Source of the DNA: Clarireedia homoeocarpa
Taxonomy: Eukaryota; Ascomycota; Leotiomycetes; Helotiales; Rutstroemiaceae
Direction of reading: 5' to 3'
DNA length: 64,000 nt
Assembly (NCBI GenBank): GCA_001465935.1
Contig: LNKV01000036.1
Span: forward strand, 533,365-597,364
Under the pieces are notes generated by a model. It was not told where the DNA came from. It searched no databases and saw only the letters and a list, made by a program, of their open reading frames with translations. This document shows positions 9,370 through 21,325 of this stretch, one piece after another (within the stretch, counting starts at the first letter, position 1; every line of letters begins with the position of its first letter). Position numbers and translations under genes: made by a program.

Positions 9370-12300
9370 ATGGCAGCACCTTACTGGGGGCAGTTGCCTC
9401 CTCCCAATGTCACCAGGCAAAATTCTATTGCAAATGGAGGTGCGAATGCGAGAAGAGACAGCTTGTCGATCGACACGAAGAAGGAGCGACTTTCTTCTCA
9501 AGATCCTAAACGAAATCGAGAATCAACCCAAACGGAAGCCCCAACAATTTCCACGCAAAGTCCATTTGTCTCCCCAGTCGCTTCAACATTTAGAGGGGAT
9601 GGACTAGCTCCTCGACCACCCTCATTTCAATACGATCCAGCTGGCACAACCTATAACAGTGATTATCTGGAGAAGAGAAGGCGCAGAGGCGAGAGCCGCA
9701 ATAAGGACAATCTCAGCTCAAGCAACTCTCCTGCCTCTCCGCCGAATGCGGCAGACGCCCGAAGACCACCTCCACCAGCTAGTTATAAGGGACCTTTTGC
9801 AAGTGGAGCTTTGATTGGAGATCAAGTTCCATCGAGGATAAGGTCGACACGCAGATCAGAAGTTCCATCCAGTCCCACGGAAGCAACTGATGAGGAAAGC
9901 AATTGGGAAGTGCTTGGCACATCATCTCCGTTGAGTGAAAGAGATTCATATCGAAGAGGAACAACTAGCAGAAGCAACGGGAGAGCTGCGGCAAGGAACA
10001 GTGAAGCCTCGGGAAGCAGGGAACAGCCTAGACGCCGCGACACGTCCGATTCACATGCTAGGAAAATTTCGATATCCGATGCAGTGAATGTTAAAAGACG
10101 CAAAGAGTGGGCACCAGATAGATCTCCGCTTCAACGGCTAGAATCAACGCTCGACAGTATCACAAAGGAAGAAAAGCGAGCACGTGTGGAGGAAGCTGAA
10201 CAGCTGATAAGAGAAGGAAAGTATCGTGGTGGAAGGCCTAGTGAACAACCTACCACCCAGAACTCTGTGCGTTTTAGGAACCGTCCAGTTGCCAAGGCAC
10301 CCGAAGGCGGTTTGCAATCTCAGCCAAAGACTGCGGAAGGGTCAGGTGTTGTAACAACTTCAAATTCAAGGTCGAGGGAAGGTTTGCAGCGAAGTCCTAT
10401 TGTGCCGGAAAGAAGACCAATTTCGAACGCCTCGCCAAAAATTGGTGTCTCTCCAGTTCAGTCGCTTGAAAATAGGGTCAGTTTTGCTCATGGAAGTGAG
10501 AATAGTGTCGCTCATCAGCGTACACAAAGTGTGAAACAAAAATCCGTTACTCCAGTAGCTGTTGGGGCTGCTTCTACCGTGGAAGCATCTAGACTACTGT
10601 ATCGGAGCGCAAGCAACAAGCTCCGAAAGGATCCACCTTCAGATCATTGGAGCAGACAAAGTGACAAGCAATATCAGGATACTTTGCCCAGAAGAGCGTC
10701 GTCCAGTGATCAACGCGAGTTTATCAAACCAGTCTATAGACGGGCAACCGAGCCATTAAATTCTAGGGGGTATTCCGCACGTGCGGCTGGAATACGCGGT
10801 GATTCCACATCCAGCTCAGACGAGGACATGAGAGGGCTCCCTGTTCGACGTGGATCTAGGCGAAAGATGGAGCAGCTGACTGGGGAAAGCCAACCATCGT
10901 TCAACGATAACCATGACAGGAAAATAAGTTCAGTCTCATCAAAAGATCGAGTCGGTCAAGCAGTTGCTGGGGACGCTTCAGGTCATGAAAGCAGTCAACA
11001 CCATCTATCCGACATGCTTCATCGACAACATGATTACAAGCCCGGAGCTGGATTGTATGCTCCATCTCAGCGGCTTAACGAATGGAAGAAAGGGGGGGTA
11101 GCTCTACTAGCAGGACAATTACTCGATCTCGAAGATGGAGGAAGCGAAACCGAAAAGGATAAAAGTCGGTGGGAACCTGGATCTCTAGGAAGGAAGCGCT
11201 CTGTAAAACAAAGGAAGGCTGAAGCCTACGATGGTGAATACGATGACGAAAATGGTATAGTACCTCTAGCCTTTAATTCCATGGAAGATTGTGGCGGATG
11301 CATTGCCGAGCAGCGTTTGAAGGATCATAAGACTCGCACTGGATTTGATCGGTTACGGCCAAAATTCAAATCTGGATATGCAAGCAAACTGGACGCTGCA
11401 AGACAATCATCTAACAGGCATACTTCTGATGGCCCCCCTGTAGTTCATCAAGATCATTCACTAACGTGTGCAATGCGGTTCATCCGCATTCGTCCTGAAA
11501 TAGCTCCTACAAGATTTAAACCACCTCTTCTACTGAAATGCGGGCCTCTCCTGCGCTACTATGGATTGCGCACAGAGAAAACATCACATCGATCTATTGC
11601 TCGTGGTCCTCTCCCGGAACGTGAGATATGGAGAGGAAGCGTCATGATTGTCACTCAGGACTCACACTCCTCTTATGAGTTAGCTCCAACGCTCAGACTA
11701 TTCCTCCAACCCATTGACTTGATGGCCCCACCACCAGCACAAGTCGATGGAGAAGAGCTTGCCCCTGAATATATTGACCCAATTGCAGGACTTCCAAAGA
11801 TTGGCCGAGATGGTAGAACCCTTTATACTCGACCAGTCGAACATCTAGATGAGGAACAAGACCTCTCACACATTGAGACTGACGATGGTCTATTTGAATC
11901 AAGGAGAAGCAACTTTGATGGTTCTGCTGACAAGAAGCGTAAGAAAACTCCATATGACGGCGAGAAAGCCGGAAAATATAAAGAAGTGCGAGGTTTCCGT
12001 TTACACGCCGACCGTGGGGTAACTTTCTGGAGGTTCAACATTGAAGTAGAGCTGCGGAGCAAACAGCAACGCATCGCGTATCGCATAAATCGTGGACCAG
12101 CGACAGGGTTTTGGGTTCCAGCACGGGGACAATCGATGAACATAATGTTCTACAGTTGCAACGGCTTCTCTATGGATGTCCACCCGAAAGACTTCAACGG
12201 GCCGGATCCTATGTGGAGAGATGTTCTAAATACCCATCAAACGCAGCCATTCCACGTCATGCTCGGAGGTGGTGACCAGATCTACAACGACCATATCATG

Positions 12301-14354
12301 AAACGAACAACTCATTTCAAAGAATGGCTTGACATCAAGAATCCACTTCACAAGGAAAGTCTGCCCATGACTCCAGAGATGCAGGATGAAATGGAAAGGT
12401 TTTATCTTGATAGCTACTGCATGTGGTTCTCGCAAGGCTTTTTCGGCGTTGCCAATTCACAGATCCCTATGGTCAATATTTTCGATGACCACGATATCAT
12501 TGATGGATTTGGCTCTTATCCAGATACTTATATGAGCTGTCCAGTCATGTCTGGCTTAGGGGCCATGGCGTTTAAATACTACATGTTGTTCCAGCAACAG
12601 ACTAGCATCGATGAGGGCGAAGAGACGGAGTCTAGTTGGATTCTCGGAGCACAGCCCGGACCTTATATTCCAGAATTGAGTCGAAGTATTTTCACTTCTC
12701 TCGGTGGTGGTATTGTATTTCTCGGGCTCGACTGTCGCACGGAGCGTATGAATGATGAGATAATTACTGCTGAGACATATCACAAAATATTTGACCGACT
12801 CGAACGGGATATTATCAAAGGAAAGACTAAACATCTCATTGTACTCCTAGGTGTGCCGATTGCTTATCCTAGACTGGTTTGGTTGGAAACACTGTAAGTA
12901 TTGATATTTAGGTTTCTTGATGTGTCCACTAACAAGCTGTTAGCCTCACCTCAAAAGCCATGGCACCCATCAAAGCAATGGGCAGAGTTGGTTTATTAGG
13001 CAAAGGTGTGATGAATCATTTCGATGGTGGTGTCGAAATCCTAGATGATCTCGATGACCATTGGACAGCCGCCCATCATAAAGACGAGCGAAATTGGTTG
13101 ATCAAGGAATTTCAGGATCTGGCAGCTGAGAAGTCCGTCCGAATCACTTTCTTAGGGTATGTACTCTGATATGATGTACTCTAACATGAAGGTTGAACGC
13201 AAAATGCTGATTTATATAGTGGCGACGTCCATCTTGGTGCAATCGGACAATTCTACTCGAACCCCAAACTCAGGATCCCCAAGGATAAGGACTTCCGTTA
13301 CATGCCCAATATTATATCTTCAGCTATCGCTAATGCACCACCGCCTGACATGCTGGCGGACATTCTCAACAAACGTAACAAAGTACACCATCTAGATGCA
13401 GAGACTGATGAGGATATGATCCCCATTTTCACCCACGACGTCGATGGGAAACCCAGAAATAACAAGCGTCTACTAAATCGCAGAAATTGGTGCTCAATCC
13501 GGGAGTACAATCCTGCTATGACCAGACCTACGTCACCTGCAACTGCATCACATGATGGGAGTGTAGACCCTTCACCCAGACGTGGTCTGCTCCGTCGTTT
13601 CTCAAGCAAAGGTCCTAGCTATCGCTCTGATGCGCCCCCACTATCTAGTGCCTCGTTCTTCCAGAGGCGACCATCACTATCTCGTCGAAGCTCAGTCGAC
13701 TCCGGTCGCCCAAGTAGTCTCACAAGAACTCTTTCTCTAACACGAAGAGATTTCTCTGGCCTTTTCAGACGGAACAGTAAACGCAGACCAGACGACGGCG
13801 GAATCAATGGCTATGGTGCTGACAGCGACGACGACCTCTCCTACAACGCGACTCTCGACGGTCCTACAACCGCTCCGGTAACCATGCGCGGCGGCGCCGG
13901 GGACGAAAACGCCGAATACTACGCCTTCCAAAATCAACCACCGCGTGCGGTCGACTCCACGCCTAAAAATGCATCAACTTCAATCGCAGGCGCTCAACCA
14001 CAATCGCAACCCTTTCCTCGAAATCAATTTCATCGCACGCCGACGGGATTCTCGGAAAAACAATTGAGGAAGGGGAATGTGCAGCAGGTTAATTTGGAGA
14101 GTGGATTGGACATTTGTCTAAATTTCGAGGTCAATCAGAGGGATCCGGCGGGGATTACGGTGCCATATCGGTTGTTGGTACCGGCGCTTTGGTATGAGGA
14201 TTCCATGGGGGAGGAGGTGGCGAGGAAGAAGAGGGAGTATGATTTGTTGGTTTGGTTGAGGAGTAGGAAGAGGGGTAGTGTGAAAGGGAAGGGGAAGATG
14301 GTGGGGGAGAGTAGGGAGAGAGTTGGGGGGGAGGGGAGTGCAGAGGAGTTGTGA
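9370..14354 (+). CDS. Large PhoD-like metallophosphatase-domain protein
   Basis: Exons 9370-12893, 12944-13156 and 13220-14354 (introns 50 and 63 nt, first with CTAAC branch) give 1,623 residues. The first ~870 residues are mostly Ser/Arg/Pro/Gln-rich and look disordered, with a Cys-containing ordered patch near 640-760. The PhoD-like phosphatase region spans about 880-1420: FYSCNGFS, metal-site GGGDQIYND (~966), NIFDDHDIIDG (~1035), and, after two splices, TFLGGDVHLGAIGQFYS (~1246). A second disordered, Ser/Arg-rich stretch follows, with a last folded patch near the C-terminus (INCLN-type segment DICLNFEVNQRDPAGI). Large fungal proteins of this type are known by sequence; substrate and location are not known to me. 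PhoD relatives are metal-dependent phosphodiesterases. No signal peptide is seen. Start chosen as the first ATG with an A-rich context. Confidence 0.9.
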
Positions 14355-16539
14355 GTGGTAGAGTGGGGTGGGGAAGGAGTAGGTGGGGTGGGATAAAGTT
14401 GTGATAATGGTATGGAGGGTTTTATGAGGAGCTGTGCGAGTAATTGAGCGGAAGTAAAAAGTATAAATACCCCGTTTTTGGTAATCATGTTAATGGCTTT
14501 TGGGAGCATGGAGGCAAGGAGCAAAGGAAGAAAGAAAGACTGGAGATTATGTTGATGTATTGTATTTTATTGTATTGTATTGTATGTTATTCTGTTATTG
14601 TTCGGTATTTATTAATATTGGAATCGTTAAGGGAGGCGGGAGGAGGTAGAGGGATGGAAGTGGGTGAAAAGAGAGGAAAGGAAAAAGCAGATGGAATGGG
14701 GAATGAGAGTGAGAGTGAGAGAGGAGGGGGAGGGGGAGGGGGAGGGGGTTTGATGAATAATTGATATGATATGGTATTGGACGTTGAGACTTTTTCCTTC
14801 TTTGTTTCTTAGTTCGTTCATTTGTATTGAGGACGTGTGAATGTGAGTGAGTGCTAGGCTGATGACTAGGCTGTTTATTATATATAATTTACGAGTACAA
14901 GTAGTATATCGATATTTGGTCAGCAAGTGCTTTTCTAGTCTATCTATGAGTATATTTTCTTTCTTTCTTTCTTTCTTTCTTTCTTTGTCATTTCACATAC
15001 ATTGTTTCGTTTTACTACATGTTTCTTCTCTCGAAGTAGTTTTTCTACTGTGGTGCATACATAGTATGTTATGGTTGGCTTTCCCCCCTGAAGAATAGGA
15101 GGGAGAAGGATGAGGAAGGAGAACAGGGAAACTTCACATGAAATGATGAGACGAAACGAAACGAAGCGAAACGAAACGAAACGAAATGAATTAAGATGAT
15201 GTCAGGTGCGGCGGCTCTTGCTACTCTACTGTACACGAAGGGATCGGAACAAAAGAAATAAAGTCGCCGTCGGATCCCCGCGTTGCGTTGTGGGCAAATT
15301 AAGGGCGCAAGTTGGGTTTCTTTTCTTGCTGTCTTTTTACGCTTTTATTTATGCTTGTGCCAAGGGAGGGGGGGATGGGTGTGTTGGTATTTGGAAGAAT
15401 ATTCGTTCGCATGTACCTGTAGCTTGGAATAGGAAGGACGGTCCTTTCGCTTGCTTACTGTAGCAGCGTGGGAATGCGGGGTTGCATTTGGTGTAATATC
15501 GCGCGAGAAGAGGAATGTGGGATGCTCGGCTGTATTTGTTGTACGTTAAGGGGGGTGGCGGTGCGGTGCGGTTGGTGGTTTCAGGTTGGAGATGACGTGG
15601 TTTGGTAGCTGGATTGAGGATGCAAATTCGAGGCGTATATGGGTGAATGAGATTAGATGAGATAAGGATGAGGATGGAGTAGATGGTGTGGTGAGGTTTT
15701 TGAGCTCAGCTGCGAGGCATCTGGGGTTTTGTGGCGCGGTACTGAAACTGTTGCGGCGAGAATTTGTTTGGTGGTGGTAGCATTTTTTTTTTTTTTTTAC
15801 AATGACTTCTATGAGGTTTTTGGGAGAGGAGTTTTTTTTTCCACCTGCGAAGTTCTTGAAGACCTTCGGTAGTCGACGAAGAGTTGATGACTTTAAGTAC
15901 ATGAAAATACCACAAATATTGTATGAGTCTTACTGCTTCCCAACTCTAATATGCCGAAGAAACATTTAGTCAATGTGTTTAGAATCCTTAAACGTCATAC
16001 ACATATCGCATATCGAAGGATCACGTGTGGGATCACAAGGTCGTGGTTTTGATTCCAGTTTCAAGTGCATTGAATTGACAAGAAACAATTTGTCATTTTG
16101 GGAATCCTTTCTTCCAAATAAGATCACATTGTTTAATCTCTGCCCTCACCGGAGCATCTATTCTGCTGCTTTGAATGGCGTAACGTTCCATGCGCATGGC
16201 ATTGTAATGTGCCTTTCTTCACAACAGGAACATTCTTGATGGTCAATCTGGAGGATGATGATTCTATTTTCATGAACATACATGCATACATGCATGCATT
16301 TGCTCAACCAAGATGAGAAATCTCATGTCAAGATCAATCTCCCGATGTGTATATAGATGAGTACTTGCATCTTGCAAGATGAACTCTCCTCATCACAATC
16401 AATCAGTTTCTTCAGTCTCTCTCTTCTTCACATTCCTTCAGATACAATTTCCATTGCATTCTCACACTCCTTTACAAGCCCATTCTCTTCTATTCTATCC
16501 AACCGACCATCTTTGCATTTCCCCCATCCAACCATCAAC
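14355..16539. other. Intergenic, phoD-like to SLT gene
   Basis: No gene supported. Simple repeats: GAGGGG (about 14721-14749), CTTT (14957-14986), CGAAA pentamers (15151-15189) and a T16 run (15783-15798). The last ~200 bases form the promoter of the secreted SLT protein. Confidence 0.6.
16350..16381 (+). promoter_or_regulatory. TATA-like box and 14-bp palindrome upstream of SLT gene
   Basis: TATATAG lies at 16350-16356, about 184 bp before the start codon. CATCTTGCAAGATG at 16368-16381 is a perfect palindrome just downstream. The positions fit a core promoter and a possible dimeric factor site; function is inferred. Confidence 0.4.
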
Positions 16540-17453
16540 ATGTTCTCCCAGTCTCTCACCTACCTCCTCGCGTTAGCGTCTCTCACCTACGCCATGCCTA
16601 CCCCTGAACTTGAGGCGCGCGCAGTCGCCTACAAGATGTTTACCGGTGACGGAACGAACTGGCCTGCTCAGACTTCTTGGGCTAGCTTTGATACTATGTT
16701 AGTAACCCTTTCTTCGCTTGATTTTATTAGGTGCATGTGATGCTAATGTATACCAGATGGGCAAACAACCAAGCTATTCTGAAATCTTCTTGCACACAGT
16801 TCAAGCAACCCAATAACAGCCCAACTGAGATTGCGAATCTTCTCTCTTCTATCAAGAGGTTCGTAGTGTCTCTTTTCTTCCTACCTTCTCACCACCCAAC
16901 AAGAATTCCTCATCTCCACTTACCATCCCCCCCCCCCCCTTCTTCTTCTCTCCCTTAAACTCCCCAAAACTAACTTCTCCTCCCCTCCCCCAGCGTCTCC
17001 GCTTCCACCGGCGTCGACGCCCGCTTCATCCTCGCCATCACCATGCAAGAATCCGGCGGCTGCGTCCGCGCCCCCATCTCCAACGGAGGCGTCGTCAACC
17101 CCGGTCTCATGCAAGACCACGCCGGCACACACAACTGCAACACCAACCACGTTGGACTTTCCGACGGCAGCGCGCAAAACCCCTGTCCAGCTGCGCAAAT
17201 CACCGGCATGATCAACGACGGCACAGCCGGCACGGCCGCCGGCGATGGACTGAAGCAGTGCTTGGCGCAGAGCGGCGTCACGGGCGCTAGGGCCAGCTAT
17301 ATTGCCGCCAGAATCTATAACACGGGTAGTTATGCGGCGGGATCGGATCTTGGGAAGCCAAAGTACGGTACCAGTTGTTATTCGAGTGATGTCGCGAACA
17401 GGCTTTTGGGATGGGCGGGTGCGAGCACGCCTTGTACGCTACCAAACCCGTAG
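16540..17453 (+). CDS. Secreted SLT/lysozyme-fold protein
   Basis: Exons 16540-16697, 16757-16858 and 16994-17453 (introns 59 and 135 nt) encode 239 residues. The protein opens with a signal peptide (MFSQSLTYLLALASLTYAMP). The mature part has the catalytic-Glu motif of soluble lytic transglycosylase/goose-type lysozyme folds: ITMQESGGCV (Glu about residue 106) followed by NGGVVNPGLMQ (122-127), as in the ESxG...GLMQ pattern. Cysteines in CVRAP, NCNTN, NPCP, QCL, SCYS and PCTL suggest disulfides. Inferred role: a secreted muramidase-like enzyme, perhaps antibacterial, or a cell-surface glycan enzyme. The second intron has a C12 tract and a pyrimidine-rich 3' end. Activity on peptidoglycan is unproven. 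Confidence 0.82.
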
Positions 17454-18146
17454 ATGTTGTGTTTGATGTGCGGAGGCTTGCTTGGCTGGCTGGTTGGTTC
17501 GATGGAAGATTGGTTAAAGGGTGTTGGTCCTGATGCCGATAGTTCGGTTGATGGCCATTTCCCCTTTATTTTTTATTTTTTATTTTTTTTTTTCTGTTCT
17601 CACGTTTTTGATCATGTTTTTGAAATTTTGTATCTGCTTTTGAGGCTTGATTCTGTTTTGATTGCTAAGATCCTTTTTCTTGTCTTTTTTTTTTTTTTTT
17701 TTCTCATTCTAGACCAATTTCTCATTGGGATCTGAAAATCGAGAGGGAACATTGCATACCTGGAAGCTGCATATCTATATGCCAGAGGCGGAAAACTGCT
17801 TTAATTTTGTTTAGAATTTTGTGTATACTATTTTAGCATAACCTAGATTGGTTTTCTATACTTGGTGCTGAACTGTGATCATTTGTGGGAATTTATCTTC
17901 CTTTTCGTTGAAACCACAACGGTATTTAAGAAACAGCAGCAGTAGCAACTGCATTGCGACCGGAAACTGCTGCTAGCTACATAGTATTATCCACTGCGGC
18001 ATATTTACCTGCATCAAGTGATCTAGAAGTGAAGAGATTGCGGAAATGGAAATTCCGATGTGCTCGAGGAAGCACAATGTGACTTAATTCCACACGGACA
18101 GATGAAAATTCAGCACGAGAGTATCAAACGCGACTTGATACGAAAA
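17454..18146. other. 3' flank of SLT gene
   Basis: T-rich stretch at about 17560-17705 with several T runs, probably the 3' UTR and termination region. No protein supported. Confidence 0.55.
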
Positions 18147-18373
18147 TTATTCGTTTGCAGACCTCTTACTGTAGGGATACTTTGAAAAAGAAAGGCTCGG
18201 CATGAGGAACAATTAGCGCTTTTGAAATACCTATCTATAAGTGCTTGATGGTACTGGCAAGAGATATCAGATCCGCATACCCATTTATACTTAAAAATAT
18301 TTGCTCCCATGATCAGTCGATAAACGAAACCCAAGAAATATTTGACTCCGTCCCCTGGGTTTGAGGAACCCAT
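18147..18373 (-). CDS. Candidate 41-residue membrane micropeptide
   Basis: Two possible exons, 18373-18281 and 18179-18147, joined across a 101-nt intron (donor GTATGC, a CTAAT branch-like site, pyrimidine-rich tract, acceptor CAAAG), keep frame and end at a stop. The peptide begins MGSSNPGDGVKYF, has a short hydrophobic segment (FLGFVYRLIMGANIF) and a basic tail ending YPYSKRSANE. Just upstream of the ATG, a long pyrimidine tract ending TTTTCCAG suggests a 5' leader intron. I do not recognise the family. It lies downstream of, and on the same strand as, the DUF7587-like gene, so it could also be 3' UTR noise. Confidence is low. Confidence 0.3.
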
Positions 18374-18565
18374 GTTTTGTGAAAGAGGAGCACTGTCGTA
18401 CGCAAGCTGGAAAATAAAAAAGAAAAGAAATTAGAAAGCAAGGAGCTGTTGGGCTGCAGCAGTCAAATTATATCCACCCCCGAGAGTATGACTATGTTGT
18501 TGTCAGACTCATTGCTCGTTTCATCTAGCAAGTGACAAACAGTTCTGGTGACAAACAAACCTATG

Positions 18566-20171
18566 TCAAGATCTTGCCCATCCTTCCTGTTCAAAGTATT
18601 CCCGGGAGATCCTCTCCATAGTATCCTCAGAGCAATGACTCAAAGCATCTCCAACATCTATATCGCCAGATTTATCCTTAGTAGTACTCTCGACATCTCC
18701 AGAGACATCGATCGTTGGTTGCCCAGAAGAAGTGCTAGCATCAAGACTGTTGTCGAAAAGGACTCCTTCTGTGATAGGCTTAGTAGTATGAATCACATGC
18801 CCACAGCATGTGCAGCCATCGCCATGACCACAGCAGTGACAAGATTGAGTTGAAGTAGAAGAACAACCGAGCAATCTTGCGTTCTCGTGCTCATCAAACG
18901 CCTTTTGACCAACCACTGTCGCCCATTCCTCAGGAGGAGCATTATTCTCTTTTGCCCACTGCTGCACCGAATCCCACGTGAACGTCTGAACGATTTCCGA
19001 CGGAGGAATCACAAACGGACACAAATACTCATGCTCAAAAAACGAATTCTTGTAGTCCCTGATATTGCCATACGGCGTCTTAACATGGTAATGGTCGAGC
19101 TCCTTTGTCATTCTCAGAACTGGCATCTTAGCCGCAACTCTAGCACGGGCATTGATGAGGGTAAGTTTGATGTTGGTAGGCTGTCCAACATTCTTTTTCT
19201 GTCGGATTTCTAGTTGCGGGACGCGGTGATGCACGATCTCTGCAAACGATGATGTTGTGGAGATATATGGACTAAGTCTCCTGCAGCCCCAGTTGGCATG
19301 GTCCCCAATTGAAAACGCACGATCTTCAGCTAGACCAAGGCAATAATCTGGAGAGCCCGAAAGGAAACCAACTCGGCCGTCGTCGATCTTGCAGGCACTC
19401 CGCTTATCCCACACTCGCCAAAGCATACCGGAGTCAGGGATATCCATTTGAGAAAGCACTCTCCATGGATGTTTATCTTCTTCCGAAAGCTCGTTTGAAG
19501 ACATATCTTTGACTTCGGTGGCTTCTGAATTTGGCAACGCTTTGGTCTTTCGTCTCTTCAGATTTGGTTGTCCTTCGGCCTTTCCATCTTCGCTATCGAT
19601 CCACCTCAAATGCTTTTTGGATTCCCATGGGCGGTTGGTTAGGGCCTTACGAAACAACTCCTCGATCTGTACATGATTGGTGGGGTATGGTAATCGGGTC
19701 CTGGGCCATTGACGTGTCTTTTTCTTGGTAGCACAGTGATACTTGTGCTGAAGCAGGCCAGCCACAAAAAGCATTTTTGCTCTTTCTGCCGAAGCGGGTA
19801 ATCTCTCGATTGCTTGTTCGAGTACCAATGTCAATGAATTAAAATTTTGCGAGCGCAATGTAGCCTTGAGTGAGCTTAATTCCGGATCAATGCCTGTAGG
19901 AGATGCAGCAGGCTTGATATGACAGTCTTCACTTTGACTTTCTTCATGCATCTTCGACTTTTCGAGTTCGCCATCATCTAACGCTTCAATGCCAGCGAGG
20001 AAAAGAGGCCTATCATAGTTATCTGCAGATGTTACTAAATCTTTTGTCAGTCCCAGGATCCTCAATACAAGGTATACGGAACCTACCTAGATCTTTATCT
20101 AAGTGCATTTCGGTTGAACTATTGACCGCGCTACGCTGTCGACTAGGTTCATGGAGTGATAGAGATGCCAT
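18566..20171 (-). CDS. DUF7587-like protein with Cys/His-rich cluster
   Basis: Exons 20171-20087 and 20022-18566 (64-nt intron, GTAGGT...CTGCAG, GACTGAC-like branch) give 513 residues starting MASLSLHEPSRQR. The middle has MLWRVWDKRSACK followed by DHANWGCRRLSPYISTTSS, which resembles the fungal DUF7587 domain (RxWD opening, then a HxxWG...P(F/Y)ISTTSS block). That assignment is from memory. Near residues 415-435 is CHCCGHGDGCTCCGH, a compact Cys/His cluster that could bind metal. The C-terminal ~80 residues are acidic and Ser/Thr-rich. An NLS-like LKRRKTK sits near residue 190. No catalytic function is known to me; such domains occur in fungal proteins of unknown role. The start uses the upstream exon because it gives an ATG and good splice signals; an internal start at MRILGL would skip it. 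Confidence 0.8.
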
Positions 20172-21325
20172 CTATAGAAGTAATATCTGGCAGTAAAATA
20201 ATGCTAGGCGAGGAGATCAAGATGAAAAATTGGTCAAGCCAAAAATGACAAGAAGGTGAACTGAAGATATATTGGAGAACTTGGGAACCCTGATAGTACA
20301 AAGTAGTTGGCGCAAGCAAAACTATGCACTAAAATGATTTCTTTCTCCTTTAGAATGATGTATGGTGGATGGCACCTTCTCGTTTGGTTGAGATAGATCG
20401 ATGATTGCTGTAAGCTGAATTCAGGCTCTGAAGATAATACGTTTCTGCTCCTTTAACACCAGCTTTTTGAATCAGCTGCTCAACGATGAAAGCATGCAAT
20501 GCTCCGTTATTGTTAGAATATGGAGTAGAAGGATGCTGGAGAAGAAGGATAAGTTAGAAAGAAAGAAAGTAAAGAGTAAGGAAAGCAGATCGGAACTTCA
20601 GCGTCGTTCGAGTGAATCAAAGAACTAGATGCAATACTTTAATATAATAGCACAATATCATGATCAAAAGGCGGGGAAGCTGAGGCAAAAAGCTGTCAAT
20701 ATACCAACCAGTATGCGCTGTGTAGGGCCAGTCAGTAAAGTATGGCACTCGGAGTGTCATACATAGCTTGTTCAGTGATTCTGCTACTGATAGAGTGAGT
20801 GGACTGACCTCAAGCACTGATCAAGAGGTCCAGGAGAATAATGCTGACCAGCATGTACAAATACTTGCACATCGCAGCTTAACGAATAACGAACTGAGTT
20901 CAAGGCGTTGAGCAAAGGAGAGACTTCTCCAAATTGAAACCTTTGAGAAAATCCCCATTGCAAAATGCACTACATTTCACGCGGCGACTAGAACTCTCTA
21001 TTACTGTGACAGCTTTCATAATCACGACTTTCATCCCAGACATGACAAAGAAAAAGATTCCATCTGGTGCATGAATTCCATCCCCCTGCCAAGCCGCCCA
21101 AAGCCGGTTTAGCGTCCCTAAACCAAAATCCACAGCCGATCTGCGCGCTGACACGGACCCCAAAGTCCCTACGGTGCGAACCTCAAACAGCCAACCATTC
21201 ATCGCCCAGCACTTTTTTAAAAAAGCTACAAAGTCCGAAAGACAGCCACGACACGAAACACCCAATACAACGCCATGATTCTACGGTGTACAGCAATCAT
21301 ATAGTATCTCGAATTCTGAAGAAAG
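20172..21325. other. Divergent intergenic region, DUF7587-like / ZIP
   Basis: About 1.15 kb between divergent genes. No coding sequence, RNA or strong regulatory motif recognised. I looked for a zinc-response-type palindrome near the ZIP start and did not see one. Confidence 0.5.

Noticed and set aside
13298..13609. Minus-strand frames opposite the PhoD-like gene
   Set aside because: Shadow frames of a confirmed coding exon.
16010..16070. tRNA-like TTC-containing stretch near GGTCGTGGTTTTGATTCC
   Set aside because: It resembles a B-box, but no anticodon arm, D arm or paired acceptor stem could be drawn.
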